Made by a program: the position numbers and the translations under genes. Source: Albidovulum litorale (GTDB taxonomy: Bacteria; Pseudomonadota; Alphaproteobacteria; Rhodobacterales; Rhodobacteraceae). Taken from it: a stretch of 64,000 nucleotides of DNA. The notes under the pieces are model-generated. The model made no database searches, was not told the origin of the DNA, and was given only the letters and a program-made list of their open reading frames with translations. Positions 1 to 9,959 of this stretch are shown one piece after another. Numbering within the stretch: the first letter of the stretch is position 1; each line of letters begins with the position of its first letter. Where the stretch lies: NCBI RefSeq assembly GCF_025751495.1, contig NZ_JAOWKZ010000004.1, positions 124,001 through 188,000 on the forward strand, in the 5' to 3' direction.

Positions 1-29
1 AGGCGCTTATTGGGACAAGTACGTTTGAG

Positions 30-1448
30 ATGTTGAAGAAAGCCCTCATGCTCGTTTCGGGCAATGCCTTCGGGTCGGCGCTTCTTCTTTTGCGCAATCT
101 GATCGTCGCGCGCCTGATCAGCCCCGAAGACTACGGTATCGCCGCAACATTCGCGATTTCAATGTCGCTGGTCGAGATGCTGTCTTATCTCGGTCTGAAC
201 CAGATGATCGTTGTCGACAAGGATGGCGACGATGAACACATGCAGAATGCATTGCAGGGATTTCAGCTTCTGCGCGGGATATTTTCCAGCACGGTCCTGT
301 TCCTGATCGCCGTGCCCTATGCGCGATTTCTGGATATCGAACACGTCGCCTGGGCCTATCAAGTCATCGCATTGATTCCGCTGATCAGCGGGCTTCAGCA
401 TTACGATATGCACCGCCTGAAGCGGCATCTGAAGTTTGGACCATCTGTCATTGCGCAGGCCGTTCCGCCGTTGGTTTCGGTGCTCGCGCTCTGGCCGCTG
501 GCGCTGATCTTCGATGACTACAGGATCATGCTTGTGGCACTCCTGGTTCAGGCGGTCGCCTTGGTTGCATTGTCCCACCTGACTGCCGAACGGCGCTACC
601 GGCTTCAATTCGACATCGCGATCATGCGCAGCGCGACAAAGTTCGGCTGGCCGCTGCTTCTGAACGGTATCCTTCTTTTCGGCGTCTTCAACGGAGAAAG
701 ACTGATTGTTGGCCGGGAACTCGGGATGGGCCAGCTTGCAATCTTTTCCATGGCCATGACCCTTACCCTGACACCGACGCTGGTGCTGGCGGGGGCATGC
801 CAGTCGCTGTTTCTGCCGCAGCTTTCCGGGGCGCTCGACAAACCGGGATCATTCCGCTGGCTCGGTGTTGCCTCGATCGAGGCAGGGCTTGCCATCGGCC
901 TTCTTCTGATTTTGGGTGTTGTACTTTTAGGCGGGCCGCTGGTCCATCTGCTACTCGGGGACAAGTACCTGCCGATACTGAATATCCTTGTCCCGATTGC
1001 GGTCGTTCAGGCGATCCGCGTGATGAAATCGGGCAGTTCGACTGTGGCGCTTGCCAAGAAGATGTCCGGCAACTCGGCAGTTTCAAACCTGTTCCGCGTG
1101 ATCTCGTTGCCGGTGTCCTGGGTCGCGCTCATCCAGACCGGAGAGGTCATGATGGTGATTTACATCGCCATGGCAGCCGAGGTTTTGGGATACCTCGTTT
1201 CAGTCTATCTGGTCGTCAAGCGAACGGAACTGACCTTGTCACCGCTGATCGTCCCTTCTGTTGTGGCCGCCCTGACCTGCATTGCTGCACTTGTGAGCGA
1301 CTGGAACTATCCGCCAGAGCCTCATCTCGGCCCACATCTGCAGCACGGGTCGATGTGGCTGGTCGTTGCCTGCGGGCTTACCTCGCTGGCACTGATGTCC
1401 AATCTGCGCGGCTATCTGATACGTACCCTGCTTCGCCGCGAGCGGTAA
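30..1448 (+). CDS. Wzx-like polysaccharide flippase (oligosaccharide transporter)
   Basis: A 472-residue integral membrane protein with about twelve to fourteen hydrophobic segments spread over its whole length, and an N-terminal stretch (SGNAFGSALLLLRNLIVARL, then SPEDYGIAATFAI) typical of MATE/MVF-superfamily polysaccharide flippases. Such proteins move lipid-linked repeat units across the inner membrane. It lies at the edge of a locus with a priming transferase, glycosyltransferases, a Wzz and a Wza, which supports the role. The reading frame stays open to the left window edge and the ribosome-binding site is weak, so the true start could lie before position 30. Confidence 0.85.
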   Translation: MLKKALMLVSGNAFGSALLLLRNLIVARLISPEDYGIAATFAISMSLVEMLSYLGLNQMIVVDKDGDDEHMQNALQGFQLLRGIFSSTVLFLIAVPYARFLDIEHVAWAYQVIALIPLISGLQHYDMHRLKRHLKFGPSVIAQAVPPLVSVLALWPLALIFDDYRIMLVALLVQAVALVALSHLTAERRYRLQFDIAIMRSATKFGWPLLLNGILLFGVFNGERLIVGRELGMGQLAIFSMAMTLTLTPTLVLAGACQSLFLPQLSGALDKPGSFRWLGVASIEAGLAIGLLLILGVVLLGGPLVHLLLGDKYLPILNILVPIAVVQAIRVMKSGSSTVALAKKMSGNSAVSNLFRVISLPVSWVALIQTGEVMMVIYIAMAAEVLGYLVSVYLVVKRTELTLSPLIVPSVVAALTCIAALVSDWNYPPEPHLGPHLQHGSMWLVVACGLTSLALMSNLRGYLIRTLLRRER

Positions 1449-1466
1449 GCTCGCCGTAACACACGG

Positions 1467-2048
1467 CTAGTGGCCCGTGCCGGCTTCGGGAATCCGCCGC
1501 TGTCCGACGACTTTCGCCGGATTGCCTGCCACGATGGCAAAGGCCGGAACATCCCTACGCACCACTGCACCCGCGCCTACGATCGCGTATTCGCCGATAG
1601 TCACGCCTGCCAGAACGACTGCACCATAGCCTAGCCAGACGTCGCGGCCGATCGTGATGTCGGCCTCATCCATTGCCTGTTCGGTAACCGGGCTGCCGTC
1701 GTTATAGCGATAGGTCGCGGCTGTGATCATGACGGACGGCGCGATCAGGACATCCGCTTCGATCACGATGCGGCCCGTGCCGGGGCCGGCCCAGATGCTT
1801 GTATTGGCGCCGATAGTCACGCCGTGCCCAAGTGAGATGTTGCGGCCATTGGCGAAACTCGCCGTCGGGCTGATGCGTTGGGTTCCGGTACGCTTCGTCT
1901 GACGCAACTCCGCGACGTGGGAATAGTTATAGTAGTTCAGAACTTTCAGCCCATGCGCATAGGCCCGTGGATCGAGAACCGAGCGGATCAGGCGCAGGAA
2001 ACGCTGGAAACGGGTGGTCTTTGGCTTGGCGATCTTTCCACTCGTCAT
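1467..2048 (-). CDS. Hexapeptide-repeat acyltransferase (WcaF-like)
   Basis: A 193-residue left-handed beta-helix acyltransferase. The hexapeptide pattern (I-G-x-x-x pairs such as ITIGRDVWLGYGAVVLAGVTI) runs from about residue 70 to 175 and ends in the family hallmark AGNPAKVVG. These enzymes O-acetylate sugars using acetyl-CoA, and this one probably modifies a polysaccharide building block. I chose the ATG at 2048, preceded by GAAAGGACGAAA, over a longer non-ATG start. It converges on the flippase with an 18-base gap. The acyl group and acceptor sugar cannot be told from sequence. Confidence 0.8.
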   Translation of the reverse strand: MTSGKIAKPKTTRFQRFLRLIRSVLDPRAYAHGLKVLNYYNYSHVAELRQTKRTGTQRISPTASFANGRNISLGHGVTIGANTSIWAGPGTGRIVIEADVLIAPSVMITAATYRYNDGSPVTEQAMDEADITIGRDVWLGYGAVVLAGVTIGEYAIVGAGAVVRRDVPAFAIVAGNPAKVVGQRRIPEAGTGH

Positions 2049-2108
2049 TTTCGTCCTTTCTCGCGGCACTGCCTGAAAGGTAAACGGCTGTGTCGGGCGG
2101 TCAATGCA

Positions 2109-2750
2109 TCACCGCCTGAATACAGCCACAGCATAGACCCAGCCAACGACGAAACCACCGAGATGAGTTTCCCAAGCGAGTTGACCGTCGAGCGCCCACC
2201 AGAGCAAGAAGTTGATCACCAGTAGCAATAGCAGAACCTGCAATATCGGCCGAAGCGATAATCCGGAACGTCTGCGACGGATATAACCGTTTGCTACATA
2301 GGCACCGGCCAAACCGAAAAGAGCCCCGGACGCACCGATCATGGGGACATCCACAGGTCCGAGCAGGCCGAAACCCAGCGCACCGCCGAATTGCGATAGC
2401 GCATAGAGAAGAAGAAACCGCCGCGCGCCGTATCGTGCATAGAGATCCGGAGCGAGCGAAAGCAAGGCCATCAGGTTCATAGCCAGATGCAAGAAACCCG
2501 CATGCAGAAATCCGTAGGTCACGAACATCACAACAGCTTGGCCGCGATAGTTCGGCAGCCAGTCGTACAGCAGTCCTGCCCAAAAACCCCCGTACTGAAA
2601 GGCGTTCAACCGCGAATAGGGGCTCCACCACAGGCCAAGGTCCGCGCCGGTCAACAGCAGTTCGGGGATGACGATAAGCGCGGTCAGCATCCAGACGCCG
2701 GCAGGAATCCGAATGCCTGGACCTCTTGAATGCTGGGTCTTGTGACTCAT
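2109..2750 (-). CDS. Rhomboid-family intramembrane serine protease
   Basis: A 213-residue polytopic membrane protein. The catalytic pair of rhomboid proteases is visible: Ser141 in the GASG motif of one transmembrane helix and His196 in the last helix (ETHLGGF). The helix carrying HLAMN (His88, Asn92) supplies the oxyanion-side residues. It directly follows the exosortase gene (about 41 bases apart, same strand), so the two may be co-transcribed. Rhomboids beside exosortases are consistent with a role in processing sorted proteins, but the substrate here is unknown. That link is inference from neighbourhood only. Confidence 0.88.
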   Translation of the reverse strand: MSHKTQHSRGPGIRIPAGVWMLTALIVIPELLLTGADLGLWWSPYSRLNAFQYGGFWAGLLYDWLPNYRGQAVVMFVTYGFLHAGFLHLAMNLMALLSLAPDLYARYGARRFLLLYALSQFGGALGFGLLGPVDVPMIGASGALFGLAGAYVANGYIRRRRSGLSLRPILQVLLLLLVINFLLWWALDGQLAWETHLGGFVVGWVYAVAVFRR

Positions 2751-2791
2751 GTAACTGATCCCGGCTTAGACAAGGCCCGGGTCCCGCGCTA

Positions 2792-4390
2792 TCAGAAGGG
2801 CACGAAGCGGGGCAGGGTCGGCAGGCTTTCCCGCATGAAGCCGAGTAGACGTTCCTCAGCCTGGCTTTCGGTTTCATCCCCACCAATCGGCGTGACGAAG
2901 CGTACGAGCGCGCCATCGGTGCGGCCGAGGGTGAGGCTATCGGTCAGGACGCTGAGCTTGGCCCGCACATCATTAGACACCCGTTTGCCCCGGCCTTCAA
3001 ACCAGTAATAAACGATCTGCCGGGCCAGTCCCTTCTGGATGACCGCCCGCACGGCGGTAAAGCGGCCATATCCGGCCTCGGTCATATCCACCGGCACTTC
3101 CTCAAAGGAATAGACTTCCCAACCACCGGTTGGCAGGCAAACCTCGGGCGAATGGATGCCCTGCCCTTCTGTCTGCTTGGAGTAATAGGCGACAAACATG
3201 CTGACTAGGTCGTCGCCTGGCCGCTGATAGAAAGCGTTCAGGTAGTCGTCGGCTCCCAACACACCGGCGATCTCTGGTTCCAGCGCCACCGTATAACTTT
3301 GCCAATCGTCGATCTGGCGCGGGAAGAGTACCAAAGGGTCGCGCGCTGCAGGGGTGGCAGGCGGTGCGGGCAAAGTGTGCCATGCCAGCGAAGCTGCACC
3401 GGTCAAGAGCATGCCGAGCAGAAGACCCGTTGAATACCGTATCGCGAAGATGCGTGCGAATATTCCTCCGAACCCCTGGAAGTCGAGATCGATCGCATCT
3501 GCAAGCGGCATCGGATTGGGTGTCAAGCGTTGCAAGCCGATGGCCATCAGGAACAGGATTCCGATGCAGAGAATGAAGATGACCCAGCCCTCGAAGAAAT
3601 GCAGAAAACCTTCTGCCTGCTCGATCCCGTAACGGTCGACAAGAACCCCGATTACGCCAATGCGGAAGGAATTCATCAGCACCGTTAAGGGTGCCGCCGA
3701 GAGCAACAGCACGAGTTTGTGCCAGAGCGGACCACGGTAGAGGATCGCAAAAAGATATGAAAAGCTGAGGATCGGGAAAAGGTAACGTAAGCCCGAGCAG
3801 GCCTCGGCAACCTGAAGCTTGTACACGCCGAGGTCGATCACATTGCCTTCGAGATAGACCGCGACGCCCATCAGGCTCACGAACCAGACGCCGATGGCCG
3901 AAGACACCCATTGCAGGAAAATCGTGAGTTTCCAGTAGAGGATCTGCGGCAGCGGCAGCATGAAGACGAGATGAATTACCGGAAGCTGGTGCCGTCGGCC
4001 GCGATCCCAGCCAAAGACGGTCAGGACCACGCCGCCCACCCAGATAATCATCGCATAGGTGACGATATCCGGCACCCGCATCAGATTGCCGAGGGTCGCG
4101 ACTGCAAGACCGAGCGCGATCACCAGAACGCCCGGCCACCGAACCACGGGGCTTATCGTCGGCCTCGGCATCCGGCGCAATTCGCGCAAGAAAAGGTACA
4201 GGGAGACTAGCGGAATGAGCGGTCCGTGACTGTATTCCGCGGTCGACCAGGCATCGGCAAGCGAAACAAATCCGATCCAGAAGATCGGCACCGATACCGC
4301 GAGGAGCAGCACGAAAAGCGTGAATCCGATCGGGCTCACACTCAGACTGTCGGTCTCAAATGGCCGGTCCGGGCGGGTTGAATGTGTCAT
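2792..4390 (-). CDS. xrtD: VPLPA-CTERM-type exosortase fused to EpsI domain (XrtD-like)
   Basis: A 532-residue protein with an N-terminal exosortase of about eight transmembrane helices (residues 20-300) and a periplasmic EpsI domain from about residue 325 to the end. The exosortase catalytic set is visible: Cys198 in [10 protein letters not shown], Arg243 in MNSFRIG and His264 in GFLHFFEG. Exosortases are thought to cleave C-terminal PEP-CTERM-like signals and transfer the protein to a cell-surface anchor. The fused EpsI domain ([12 protein letters not shown] at about residue 425) is usual for the type found in Rhodobacteraceae. The likely substrate is the VPLPA-type protein at 13781-14440. 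The XrtD subtype is inferred from this partner and the fusion. Confidence 0.9.
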   Translation of the reverse strand: MTHSTRPDRPFETDSLSVSPIGFTLFVLLLAVSVPIFWIGFVSLADAWSTAEYSHGPLIPLVSLYLFLRELRRMPRPTISPVVRWPGVLVIALGLAVATLGNLMRVPDIVTYAMIIWVGGVVLTVFGWDRGRRHQLPVIHLVFMLPLPQILYWKLTIFLQWVSSAIGVWFVSLMGVAVYLEGNVIDLGVYKLQVAEACSGLRYLFPILSFSYLFAILYRGPLWHKLVLLLSAAPLTVLMNSFRIGVIGVLVDRYGIEQAEGFLHFFEGWVIFILCIGILFLMAIGLQRLTPNPMPLADAIDLDFQGFGGIFARIFAIRYSTGLLLGMLLTGAASLAWHTLPAPPATPAARDPLVLFPRQIDDWQSYTVALEPEIAGVLGADDYLNAFYQRPGDDLVSMFVAYYSKQTEGQGIHSPEVCLPTGGWEVYSFEEVPVDMTEAGYGRFTAVRAVIQKGLARQIVYYWFEGRGKRVSNDVRAKLSVLTDSLTLGRTDGALVRFVTPIGGDETESQAEERLLGFMRESLPTLPRFVPF

Positions 4391-4535
4391 GTCCTGTCTC
4401 GGCTACAATAGCTTGCAACCTAAGCGAAATTTTCCGGCAACACGACTGGATTCGGAATTGAACCGGTCAACTTGGCGTCAGCCGGTCCCATAGTGAATAG
4501 AACGTCGACGACGCTCCGCAACCGTGCCTATTGAG

Positions 4536-5960
4536 TCACGGCCGGAAACTGAAGTTCCTGTCGAGGCTCAGGAACACCGAATTGGACGTCGCATCTGCGA
4601 CGTTGTCTTCGGTCTTGCGACGCCAAGTGACACCGCCAGTCATGTTCCAATCCTGCGTCAATGCCCGCGAATAGGCTGCACTCAATGTCGCACGGGTTCG
4701 GGTGGGGGTGCCGCTTAGGGCATCGGCGCTTTCGGTACGACCATAATTCATCGAAAAATTAAGGCTGGAGATCGCATCGATCTGGTAGCCATAGCCGACC
4801 GTGAGACGCGTATCGAGGATCTCTTCGTTAATGTTGTTGGTTGATACGTCCCGGTTGAGAGCAACGGTGATATTGCTCGATTTCAAAGTGTGGCCGTATG
4901 ACACCGCCGCATTATAATTGGTGTTGCCTTGCGGTGTTCGGGTCAAGCCAAGTGAGGCCGACAGGCTCCCGTTTGGAAGCTGAAGATCGCGTCCGAAGCG
5001 CAATGAGGTGCGTGTTCCGTTCTGGTTCAGTTTGGAATCAAGTGAGGCGAAGATCGATCCGCGCGGAAGAGTTTTTGACAGTTTCAAAGAACCGTTTGTG
5101 CCGCTGCGGGTGCTGCTTCCGCCGGTTGTGTCGGTATCGACTTCGGTCCATCCGATGCGCGCGTCAAGAACAAGGACGGGATTGATGTCTTGAGACAAAC
5201 CAACTGAATAGCTGACTGTTCGGCGTTCGGTTTGAACCGTGTCGTCTGCTTCATACTCCGAAAGGGCGACATCGAAATCGAGGGTTGTGACGGGAGACAG
5301 CTTGGCTGTTACGGCCGCGTTGATCCGGTCCGTCCTGGTGTCGAAAAGGCGCGGATTGGCAATGACGAGATTCGAGTAGTCCTGCTCAGCACGCGACAAG
5401 CCTATGCTGAATCCCAAAGGCGCGTTCAAGCCGGTCTCGTATCTGATCGCCGCGTTCCGGGTCGTCCTTGTCCCGCCGTCGGTATCAAGTTCGGGCGCGC
5501 CGGGATTGATCAGGCTGTTGATGGCGTTGAACGCTTCCTCTTCCTGCGCGACCTCAAATGGATCCAGGAATTCGCGATCAACGCTCCGGTAGTTGCCGGA
5601 CACCGTGAGCCGGCTGTTAGAATTTTCGATCCGGTATCTCAGGCGCAGATTGGGATCCTCAAATCCCGATATCGTTCGTCCGGGTATGTCGGCATAGCGG
5701 AATATGCCCGATCCGTTAAGCCGGAACTGCTGTGTTCCCGTGTCGCTACTGATACCGAATGTCAGCGTATTGTCGAATACTGTCGACGTACCGGCCGAAC
5801 CCGGGCGCAACTGGAAGTTATCGTCTACTGTCAGTCGTGAATTGACGCCGATATCCACCTCAAAACCACCGGCAGCGCCCCCTTGCTGAGAGAGCGCCGC
5901 GATTGGAAGAATGGTAGTCAGCGCCGCGATTGCCGCGATCTTGTTTCTGCTCGTGCCCAC
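4536..5960 (-). CDS. Outer-membrane beta-barrel protein of the exopolysaccharide locus
   Basis: A 474-residue protein with a signal peptide (cleavage near ALSQQ, residue 25) followed by many alternating amphipathic strands rich in Thr, Ser, Asn and Arg. It ends in aromatic-containing NFSFRP, as outer-membrane barrels often do. It lies 27 bases downstream of the Wza-like gene on the same strand. Outer-membrane barrel proteins are regular members of PEP-CTERM/exosortase exopolysaccharide loci, where they are suspected to help polymer export. I see no enzyme motif. The barrel call rests on composition and strand periodicity, not on a recognised family motif. Confidence 0.75.
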   Translation of the reverse strand: MGTSRNKIAAIAALTTILPIAALSQQGGAAGGFEVDIGVNSRLTVDDNFQLRPGSAGTSTVFDNTLTFGISSDTGTQQFRLNGSGIFRYADIPGRTISGFEDPNLRLRYRIENSNSRLTVSGNYRSVDREFLDPFEVAQEEEAFNAINSLINPGAPELDTDGGTRTTRNAAIRYETGLNAPLGFSIGLSRAEQDYSNLVIANPRLFDTRTDRINAAVTAKLSPVTTLDFDVALSEYEADDTVQTERRTVSYSVGLSQDINPVLVLDARIGWTEVDTDTTGGSSTRSGTNGSLKLSKTLPRGSIFASLDSKLNQNGTRTSLRFGRDLQLPNGSLSASLGLTRTPQGNTNYNAAVSYGHTLKSSNITVALNRDVSTNNINEEILDTRLTVGYGYQIDAISSLNFSMNYGRTESADALSGTPTRTRATLSAAYSRALTQDWNMTGGVTWRRKTEDNVADATSNSVFLSLDRNFSFRP

Positions 5961-5987
5961 CGTCTCTGCCTTCTTATCGTTCGAACG

Positions 5988-6623
5988 TCATTCGAATAGC
6001 CGTCGTTCCGGGATTACGATCACATCGCCTTCTCGAAGGACGATTACCGGCGACTTCGCCCCAGCCTGAACGGCTTTGTAGTTGTAGCGATAGACCGTCT
6101 CAGTTCCGGTTTTACGATCAGCTCGGCGCAACTGGATACGCTTTGTTGCCGCGAATTTTGTCATGCCGCCGCTTTCCGCCAGAAACTGCAACAAGGTTGT
6201 GCCTGTCTCGACATCCATCCGACCAGGCGCATTGACTTCGCCAACTGCATAAACCGCGATCGTACCGTAGGGTCGCACCTGCGATGCAGCTGCTTGCGCA
6301 GCTGCGTTGTTCACCGCGCTGGTGACGGGATTCAATTGACCGACAGTCAGGAACACCGTCGGAGGAGCAGCGAAGTTCGGCTCCAGGGCTGCTGCAATTG
6401 CACCTCGCATGCTGTCGAGGCTACGTCCGGACGCCTTGACGGTTCCGACAAGCGGAAGGCTGACCGTTCCATCCGGCAGGACGAGAAGGCTTCGGTTCAG
6501 GCTCGGGTCTTCAAGAACTTCCATCTGAAGTACGTCACCGGTCTGAATACGGTATCCGCTCTGCGCGAACGCAGCCGGAACCATTAGAACGGCCAAGACA
6601 AAGCCGAGCAGCATTCTGAACAT
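5988..6623 (-). CDS. Wza-like polysaccharide export protein
   Basis: A 211-residue exported protein. A signal peptide ending in AAFAQS is followed by the polysaccharide-export domain starting YRIQTGDVLQMEV (about residues 22-105), then a linker rich in Ala/Asn/Gln, and an SLBB-like domain (about 115-205) with GEVNAPGRMDVETG and a closing LREGDVIVIPERRLF. Proteins of this family form or line the outer-membrane channel for capsule or exopolysaccharide. No lipobox cysteine is seen, so it may be periplasmic rather than lipid-anchored. I chose the ATG at 6623 over TTG at 6635 because the signal peptide begins there. Confidence 0.88.
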   Translation of the reverse strand: MFRMLLGFVLAVLMVPAAFAQSGYRIQTGDVLQMEVLEDPSLNRSLLVLPDGTVSLPLVGTVKASGRSLDSMRGAIAAALEPNFAAPPTVFLTVGQLNPVTSAVNNAAAQAAASQVRPYGTIAVYAVGEVNAPGRMDVETGTTLLQFLAESGGMTKFAATKRIQLRRADRKTGTETVYRYNYKAVQAGAKSPVIVLREGDVIVIPERRLFE

Positions 6624-6671
6624 GTCGACACCCAATAATTCCCGATTCCATGCCAGCTTAAGACTGATGGG

Positions 6672-6700
6672 TTGTGAATCAAACTGTTAACTTGTGAATC
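6672..6700. repeat. Two direct copies of TTGTGAATC, 20-base period
   Basis: TTGTGAATC occurs at 6672-6680 and again at 6692-6700, exactly 20 bases apart, about two helical turns. They lie 50-75 bases upstream of the ATG of the export gene, in the gap behind the TPR lipoprotein gene. Spacing and position fit a binding site for a dimeric regulator controlling the export/barrel genes. No known regulator consensus is claimed. Confidence 0.45.
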
Positions 6701-6715
6701 GGGGGCACGCCGCCC

Positions 6716-6730
6716 TTTGAGTTGCTCAAA
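6716..6730. other. Small palindrome TTTGAG-TTG-CTCAAA downstream of the TPR gene
   Basis: A perfect 6-base inverted repeat with a 3-base loop lies between the TPR lipoprotein stop and the export gene. On the minus strand a run of T precedes it rather than follows, so it is not a classic intrinsic terminator for the TPR gene. It could be an attenuating hairpin or an operator half of the export promoter. Confidence 0.3.
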
Positions 6731-6759
6731 AAGTGCCTCTAGGGCAACAATGCTCTCTG

Positions 6760-9210
6760 TTAATTGCCCACTGTTATGCCGTTGGCTTCAAGCCTCTTGA
6801 TCTCCTCCCTCGCTTTGGCGGCAACGGGGTTCTTCTGATCCGGACCAATTAGGTCCACAGCGCGGCGGAACCGCCGAAGGGCATCGGATGCGCGACCCGT
6901 CGCTTCATAAACAACCGCCAAATGGTACTGAACAGTCGGGTCGTCGGGCAGGGCAGCAGCGGCCTTTTCTAGATCCCGCAGCGCTTCGTCATGATTGCCT
7001 CGGAGGTGGGCGATCCAGCCATAAGTGTCTTGATATGCAGGAACAGTACTATCACGCAGACGGCGGGCGATTACCTCGGCCCGCTGGATGTTGTCGGGGT
7101 CGGAATAGTGGTTCGACAATAGGCTGGCGAGGTTATTGGCGATGACCGGATTGGCGCTATTATCCTTGTACATCTCTTCATAGATCGCGATGGCCTCAGG
7201 GATATTCCCCTGTCTTTCCAGAAGCCCCGCTTTCGCCCACTTCAGGTCGCTGGAATCCGGTGCGATTTCAAGAGCTTCGCCAATCAAATCGGACGCTTCG
7301 GTAACACGCGTGTCATCTGCAGCGACGATGCGAATGAGGGCCAGCCAGGCCGGCATGAGCTGCTTATCCGCATCGAGCAGATCGCGCAGGATTGCTTCGG
7401 CCCCCTCGGAATCCCCAGTCAAGGTGCGTACTGAAGCATCGATAAACCGCAGGTTCCGGTTCTCCGGATCGCTTTCCAGAAGCTTGGCGGAATAGGCGCG
7501 TGCCTTGGCGTTGTCGCCATTGTCGAGATGGGCCCGCAGGATCGCCACCCGCGCGGGCAGCCCGCCGGTTCCGTCCTCCACCAGTTTTTCCAGATATGCG
7601 ACCGCCTTGTCCGTATTATCCTGGCCGGCGAGTATAGACGTTTGAATGTTCTGCGCTGCCAAATGAGCCTCGCGCGGTTCAAGCGACATCAGCGCGTTTA
7701 CGACAGCGGTCGCGCGCGGCCAGTCCTGAACACGCAGGTAGACCTCGCCCAAGGCAATGAGCAGGTTGGTATTGCCCGGCGACAGGCGCAAAGCGTCGAT
7801 CAGAACGCTCTCGGCCGGAAGCAGTTTGCCTTCGTTGGCCAGAAATTGCGCGTATCGCAGCGATTCGTCTGGCCCACGGTTGGCCACCTCAACGGCCCGG
7901 GAAAGGCTTTCACGCACCAGTTCCCGGTTCCCATCGCGTTCATAGGCCTGCGCCATCAGCGTGAGGACGGCCGCATCGCGCGGGTTCTCGTCGACGGCCT
8001 TGCGGAGAATCGCGATCGCCTCCCCGACCGCATCGTCAAGGATCAACCACCCGGCCTTGAGCTTCAGCGCTTCGATATCACCGGCGTCTTCGGTCAGAAC
8101 ATCTTCGACCAGCGCGCGCGCGCCTACCGGGTTGCCGGTGATGAGCAGCATCTTCGCCAGACCGATCTTGGTGCGTCGTGTTTCGACGGAGGGGGATGCG
8201 TTCACGAGCAATTCCTGCATATTCGCAATTGCTTCGTCCCGGCGTCCGAGATCGAAGATGAACGCCGCATGCGTCGCGCGATATGCGGGGGCCGCATTGT
8301 CGCCCGCGATGATCTTTTCAAGCTCTTCGACTGCCGCCTCTTGTCCACGCTGTTCTGCAAGGAACTGGACGAGGTTCAGGACACGCTCCTGATCGGGGTC
8401 GGCAGGATCGATACGGCTGCGCAAGAATTCTTCGGCTTGGTCCAGCTCATTGCGTGAGGAAAACCAGCGCACGAGCGTGGTCGCCATTTCAGGCGCGTCC
8501 GGGAAACGTTCGACGAGGCCGCGCAACTCAGCTTCCACCCCGGCATCGTCGCCAACCGCCGCCAGTGCCTGCAGGCGCTGTGCCCTGAGCGGCCGGTCAT
8601 CCGGCGCGACTTCAAGGGCGAGGTCGATTTCCTCCAAAGCATCGTGATAATCCTGTGCCCGCATCAGGTCATCGATGACGACCCGCCGCAAAAGCAGGTT
8701 GTCCGGTATCGTTTTGCGCAGATCCCGGGCTTCGGCCGCCGCCTTGATCAATATCGTGATGTTGTTGTCGACAATTGCACGCCCGTAATCTGCCGCAATC
8801 CGGATTGCCGTCAACTCAACGTCGCCGGGCACCTTTTCCAGCGCTTTCCCGGAGAAACGCGCTGCCGTTTCCCAGTCATTGCCTTCGGCCGCGATTTCGG
8901 CGAGGGCGCGGGCTGCGTCCATATCCTCGGGGTGCTGTTCGATGAGCCGAAGGTACTGCGCAAACGCCTGGCGCAGATTTCCACGGTTGCGTTCGACCTC
9001 GGCATAGGTGCGACGCGCTTCTGCATGATTGCCGTTTAGGTCAAAAACATTGCGGAACTCGACCAGCGCGCGGTCGACATCGCCGGCCTGAAGATAGGCA
9101 AGGCCCGATTGGTAGTGCTTTTCCGCGCGTTCTTCGGAGGAATCGCAGGCCGCCAGGACCGTAAGTCCGGCAGTCAGGGTTAGAACGGCAATTGCCTTGG
9201 AAAGACCCAT
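6760..9210 (-). CDS. PrsT-like TPR-repeat lipoprotein of exosortase loci
   Basis: An 816-residue lipoprotein. The signal peptide ends in a lipobox (TVLAAC, Cys at about residue 21), and the rest is nearly all tetratricopeptide repeats, for example YLQAGDVDRALVEFRNVFDL near the N-terminus and further units to about residue 800. Very long TPR lipoproteins (PEP-CTERM system TPR-repeat lipoprotein, PrsT) are markers of exosortase exopolysaccharide loci, probably as assembly scaffolds for the export machine. Start: the ATG at 9210 has AAGG eight bases upstream and gives a proper signal peptide; the longer frame adds an unlikely leader. It precedes the export gene on the same strand with a 136-base gap. 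Confidence 0.88.
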   Translation of the reverse strand: MGLSKAIAVLTLTAGLTVLAACDSSEERAEKHYQSGLAYLQAGDVDRALVEFRNVFDLNGNHAEARRTYAEVERNRGNLRQAFAQYLRLIEQHPEDMDAARALAEIAAEGNDWETAARFSGKALEKVPGDVELTAIRIAADYGRAIVDNNITILIKAAAEARDLRKTIPDNLLLRRVVIDDLMRAQDYHDALEEIDLALEVAPDDRPLRAQRLQALAAVGDDAGVEAELRGLVERFPDAPEMATTLVRWFSSRNELDQAEEFLRSRIDPADPDQERVLNLVQFLAEQRGQEAAVEELEKIIAGDNAAPAYRATHAAFIFDLGRRDEAIANMQELLVNASPSVETRRTKIGLAKMLLITGNPVGARALVEDVLTEDAGDIEALKLKAGWLILDDAVGEAIAILRKAVDENPRDAAVLTLMAQAYERDGNRELVRESLSRAVEVANRGPDESLRYAQFLANEGKLLPAESVLIDALRLSPGNTNLLIALGEVYLRVQDWPRATAVVNALMSLEPREAHLAAQNIQTSILAGQDNTDKAVAYLEKLVEDGTGGLPARVAILRAHLDNGDNAKARAYSAKLLESDPENRNLRFIDASVRTLTGDSEGAEAILRDLLDADKQLMPAWLALIRIVAADDTRVTEASDLIGEALEIAPDSSDLKWAKAGLLERQGNIPEAIAIYEEMYKDNSANPVIANNLASLLSNHYSDPDNIQRAEVIARRLRDSTVPAYQDTYGWIAHLRGNHDEALRDLEKAAAALPDDPTVQYHLAVVYEATGRASDALRRFRRAVDLIGPDQKNPVAAKAREEIKRLEANGITVGN

Positions 9211-9269
9211 TCGGAGACCTTGTTGCATGATTTCATGGCATGACGTCACAAACGCGTGAAACGGTCAAA

Positions 9270-9959
9270 TCAATAACCCGTTCCCCTTATTACCACGCGG
9301 ACGGTCGCAAGAAGCAGTTTGATATCGGTCATGAGTGAAAGTTCCTGATAGTATGCCGTGTCAAATGCCACGCGCTGGGAAAACTCGCTTTCATTGCGAA
9401 CGGATACCTGCCACGGCCCGGTGATGCCGGGCCGGAGAGAATAATATGCCGTTCCGGAATAAAGCGACCGCTGGCTGGGCATCATCGGGCGTGGCCCGAC
9501 TAGAGACATATCGCCGACCAGCACATTCCAGAGCTGGGGCAATTCATCCATTGAGGTCTTGCGCAGCAACCTGCCAATCCGGGTGATGCGGGGGTCCGAT
9601 TTGAGCTTTTGAGTGGAGTTCCATTCAAGCCGGGCCTCGGCATTTTTTGACAGGTACTCCTCCAGCATTCGATCGGCATCCGGAACCATCGTGCGAAGTT
9701 TCAGCATCCGGAAGGTTCGTCCGCCGCGTCCGACACGTTCGTTCCAGTAGAAGGGTGAAGAACCGTCTAGGGCTACGGCCACGGACAGTATGAACACCAC
9801 GGGCAGCACGACCATGCCGGATAGAAGCACCGCGAGAACGTCGAGGGCGCGCTTAAAAACGTTGCGGTACAGACCAGATTGCCGTCGAATATTCACAGAG
9901 CCCGCCGATGCGCTCGACATCCCGATTTGATCAGAAAGGTCATTAATCTGAAGCGTCAT
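9270..9959 (-). CDS. Priming sugar transferase (polyprenyl glycosylphosphotransferase)
   Basis: A 229-residue bacterial sugar transferase. One N-terminal transmembrane helix (about residues 40-65) is followed by the catalytic domain with [10 protein letters not shown], the [20 protein letters not shown] block and GPRP, then RPGITGPWQ. Enzymes of this WbaP/PssY-like family start repeat-unit synthesis by moving a sugar-1-phosphate onto undecaprenyl phosphate at the inner membrane. It lacks the extra N-terminal helices and CoA-like domain of WbaP, so it is the short form. The ATG at 9959 was chosen over 10004. It sits 59 bases upstream of the TPR lipoprotein gene and is likely in the same transcript. 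Confidence 0.92.
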   Translation of the reverse strand: MTLQINDLSDQIGMSSASAGSVNIRRQSGLYRNVFKRALDVLAVLLSGMVVLPVVFILSVAVALDGSSPFYWNERVGRGGRTFRMLKLRTMVPDADRMLEEYLSKNAEARLEWNSTQKLKSDPRITRIGRLLRKTSMDELPQLWNVLVGDMSLVGPRPMMPSQRSLYSGTAYYSLRPGITGPWQVSVRNESEFSQRVAFDTAYYQELSLMTDIKLLLATVRVVIRGTGY

